NCBI GenBank assembly: GCA_965216885.1
Contig: OZ244209.1
Coordinates: 1,054,001 to 1,118,000, forward strand
From: CAYNJG01 sp965216885
Lineage (GTDB): Bacteria; Planctomycetota; Planctomycetia; Pirellulales; Pirellulaceae
Direction of reading: 5' to 3'
DNA length: 64,000 bases
Shown here: one piece after another, positions 63,401-64,000 of the stretch
Layout: each line of letters begins with the position of its first letter
Position numbering within the stretch: position 1 is the first letter of the stretch
Program-made: the position numbers and the translations under genes
The notes under the pieces: model-generated
Seen by the model: only the letters and a program-made list of their open reading frames with translations
What the model was told of the DNA's origin: nothing
The model's database searches: none

Positions 63401-64000
63401 CGATCACCGCCACGGATCGAGCCTATTGGACACCGGCTTCGAATGCGACGGGTACCCAAACGGCGTTCGAGGTTGTCGCCTTGGATGATGATGGCGCGGA
63501 GTCTTCCACCAACGTCGCGGTGACGGTCTCGGTCTCGGACGTGAACGACGCTCCGACGTTAAGTTCGTTCGCAGCGGTCATCGACACGGCGAATGAGGAC
63601 ACGGAGGTTGAACTGACGCTTGCGGAGCTGCTGGCTCAGGGTGATGAAGCGGACGTGGACGGCACGGTAGATGGGTTTGTCGTCAAGGGCATCAGTAGCG
63701 GAACGCTGCGGATTGGCACGAGCTCCGGTACGGCGACGGCGTGGTTGGCGGGTGTGAATGACACGATCACCGCCACGGATCGAGCCTATTGGACACCGGC
63801 TTCGAATGCGACCGGTACCCAAACGGCGTTCGAGATTGTCGCGTTGGATGACGATGGCGCGGAGTCTTCCAGCAACGTCGCGGTGACGGTCTCGGTCTCG
63901 GACGTGAACGACGCTCCGACGCTGAGCTCCTTCGCAGCGGTTATCGATACGACGAATGAAGACACGGAGGTTGAACTGACGCTCGCGGAGTTGCTGGCTC
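60424..64000 (+). CDS. Second DUF4347 surface protein, 5' part
   Basis: At least 1,192 residues; the frame is open to the last base of the window. The start is ATG 60424, without a good ribosome site. Residues 38-48 are LEPRVLYSASP, a textbook LEPR-XLL motif after a basic leader. DUF4347 covers about 105-265 (VLILQSEVDGIEQV...VHIVAHGGGGGIQLG...LLIYGCNLAESESG). A LamG/concanavalin-like domain follows at about 271-475 (VAHYEFEENGGSTALDSTANGNDG). Residues about 490-800 are two or three Ser/Thr-rich beta modules of unknown family. From about 916 the protein consists of 121-residue repeats encoded by 363-bp DNA repeats. Like the 2,677-residue neighbour, it is likely exported and surface attached. 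Confidence 0.85.
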   Translation, partial: MNRVLKTILASARARLFGSRCPRAACAQSGDFVSLEPRVLYSASPIAEAIEEPVLDSGLAGSDAAGLFPDFSVAEESQGADGSWPGDPFTAEPLANSASELIVVDSRINDLDALLADLRSETPDANVLILQSEVDGIEQVSRVLRELDGLDSVHIVAHGGGGGIQLGSTWLTQENVAAYGGEIAGWQDSLASDADLLIYGCNLAESESGEELIDSLAELCACDVAASDDVTGHRSLGGDWDLEYQTGVVEDTDLFAGLATANWLGTLDITSNLVAHYEFEENGGSTALDSTANGNDGTLLNGPTWDSGSAVGDFAIDFAGDAANSNRVVTVADDASLDFNGDFTVSFWYNATASPVGSTRMIGSHDGSSGFSVFADGSNDVNFYIEGSSNFAIDTFTLGFEADGQWHHIAATKDSSGIQLYVDGVAGGVLAGTYGTINPVAPLTIGGESATISDFEGKLDDVRVYTRALSATDVGELRASAFMLSQSLWLTTDTDVTGSGVTGLGSWGASEILSFGDPGFSLEPGTTAGTVTSILNLDDFADDANADLNGMHYVSQAVVVGSGANLVTLLAGDVLLTVEANESFTSTNSISVTDDEIFAFRPDAVGDYSSGTFVLVADDLQSIHGAADTWALTLVETDTMVGDTTLTAGSFLVGVEKGGPGDAEDWIEWVTLTGAGAGVTSGASVILVDGVDIGNSEGIVGLELIESNVSIGGADLVSGQVLVVLEKNETVGTNSLAVTEHDVFVLDVTQTTSGSGTAQATASLLFEGADAGFDVAGERLAGITLVAGNQAPEVVASAGNAAFTESGPAVVVDSSLTVSDDSSSLESAVVQITGAFLAAEDSLNFVDQNGISGSYSSSTGILTLTGSASVANYQTALRSITYSNSSEDPDTTTRTVSFTVSDGSGSSTAATRNVTVSDVNDAPTLGSFAAVVDTTNEDTEVELTLAELLAQGDEADVDGTVDGFVVKSISSGTLRIGTSSGTATAWSAGSNDTITATDRAYWTPASNATGTQTAFEVVALDDDGAESSTNVAVTVSVSDVNDAPTLSSFAAVIDTANEDTEVELTLAELLAQGDEADVDGTVDGFVVKGISSGTLRIGTSSGTATAWLAGVNDTITATDRAYWTPASNATGTQTAFEIVALDDDGAESSSNVAVTVSVSDVNDAPTLSSFAAVIDTTNEDTEVELTLAELLA
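63171..64000 (+). repeat. 363-bp in-frame tandem repeats
   Basis: CTCGGACGTGAACGACG starts at 63171, 63534 and 63897, exactly 363 bases apart. The first and second units differ at few positions; the third is cut by the window edge. Each encodes 121 residues beginning SDVNDAPTL and containing FAAVxDTxNEDTEVELTLAELLAQGDEADVDGT. Confidence 0.95.

Noticed and set aside
63171..64000. CRISPR array
   Set aside because: The units are 363 bases, in frame, without spacers; they are protein-coding repeats.
1..64000. tRNA or rRNA genes
   Set aside because: No cloverleaf or ribosomal RNA sequence was noticed by reading; a covariance scan was not possible.

Overview
The window looks like a planctomycete chromosome, probably from the Pirellulales/Rhodopirellula neighbourhood. 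The reasons are several long secreted proteins with LEPR-XLL-like N-termini (LEDRRVLAA, LERRIAYSGSPL, LEPRVLYSASP), a PEP-CTERM protein, a sulfatase next to a PQQ-type propeller, dockerin-like EF-hands, a Flp-like short pilin segment fused to a larger domain, and few clear Shine-Dalgarno sites. Taxon is inferred from gene content only.

Layout. 1-2.0 kb: the end of an M24 aminopeptidase, a small unknown gene and a zinc-ribbon/PH-domain membrane protein. 2.5-11.4 kb: two paralogous secreted M60-type metallopeptidases in tandem, with a decayed piece of an acyltransferase gene between them and the intact acyltransferase beyond the second copy, which marks the unit that was duplicated. 11.7-20.8 kb: a small secreted protein, the error-prone polymerase DnaE2, a PQQ-propeller/sulfatase pair, a VanZ-like protein and a Flp-like protein. 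20.9-24.3 kb: an MrfA/MrfB-type helicase-exonuclease pair. 24.7-36.1 kb: eleven same-strand genes with overlaps or short gaps, encoding CheY-like, CheW-like, MCP-like, CheA-REC and REC-PATAN proteins followed by FHA/coiled-coil, FGE-fold, GTPase and GAP1-like proteins. 36.4-40.8 kb: dnaG and rpoD, a strong terminator, and ung. 41.1-45.9 kb: a repeat-built PEP-CTERM protein, SthA transhydrogenase and a leucine-rich-repeat membrane protein. 46.2-64 kb: a TolC-family lipoprotein, a 2,677-residue DUF4347/cadherin-type surface protein, a hybrid histidine kinase, and a second DUF4347 protein that runs off the window and ends in 363-bp tandem repeats.

Working model. The most unusual block is 24.7-36.1 kb. 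Its first half resembles a chemosensory core with no external sensor and no visible CheR/CheB. Its second half resembles the GTPase/GAP1-type modules described computationally in bacterial regulatory or conflict systems. The overlaps argue that they are made together, so a chemosensory-type phosphorelay controlling a GTPase switch through FHA scaffolding is a reasonable hypothesis, but it is inference. The last 18 kb looks like a surface-adhesin locus with its own outer-membrane channel and signalling kinase.
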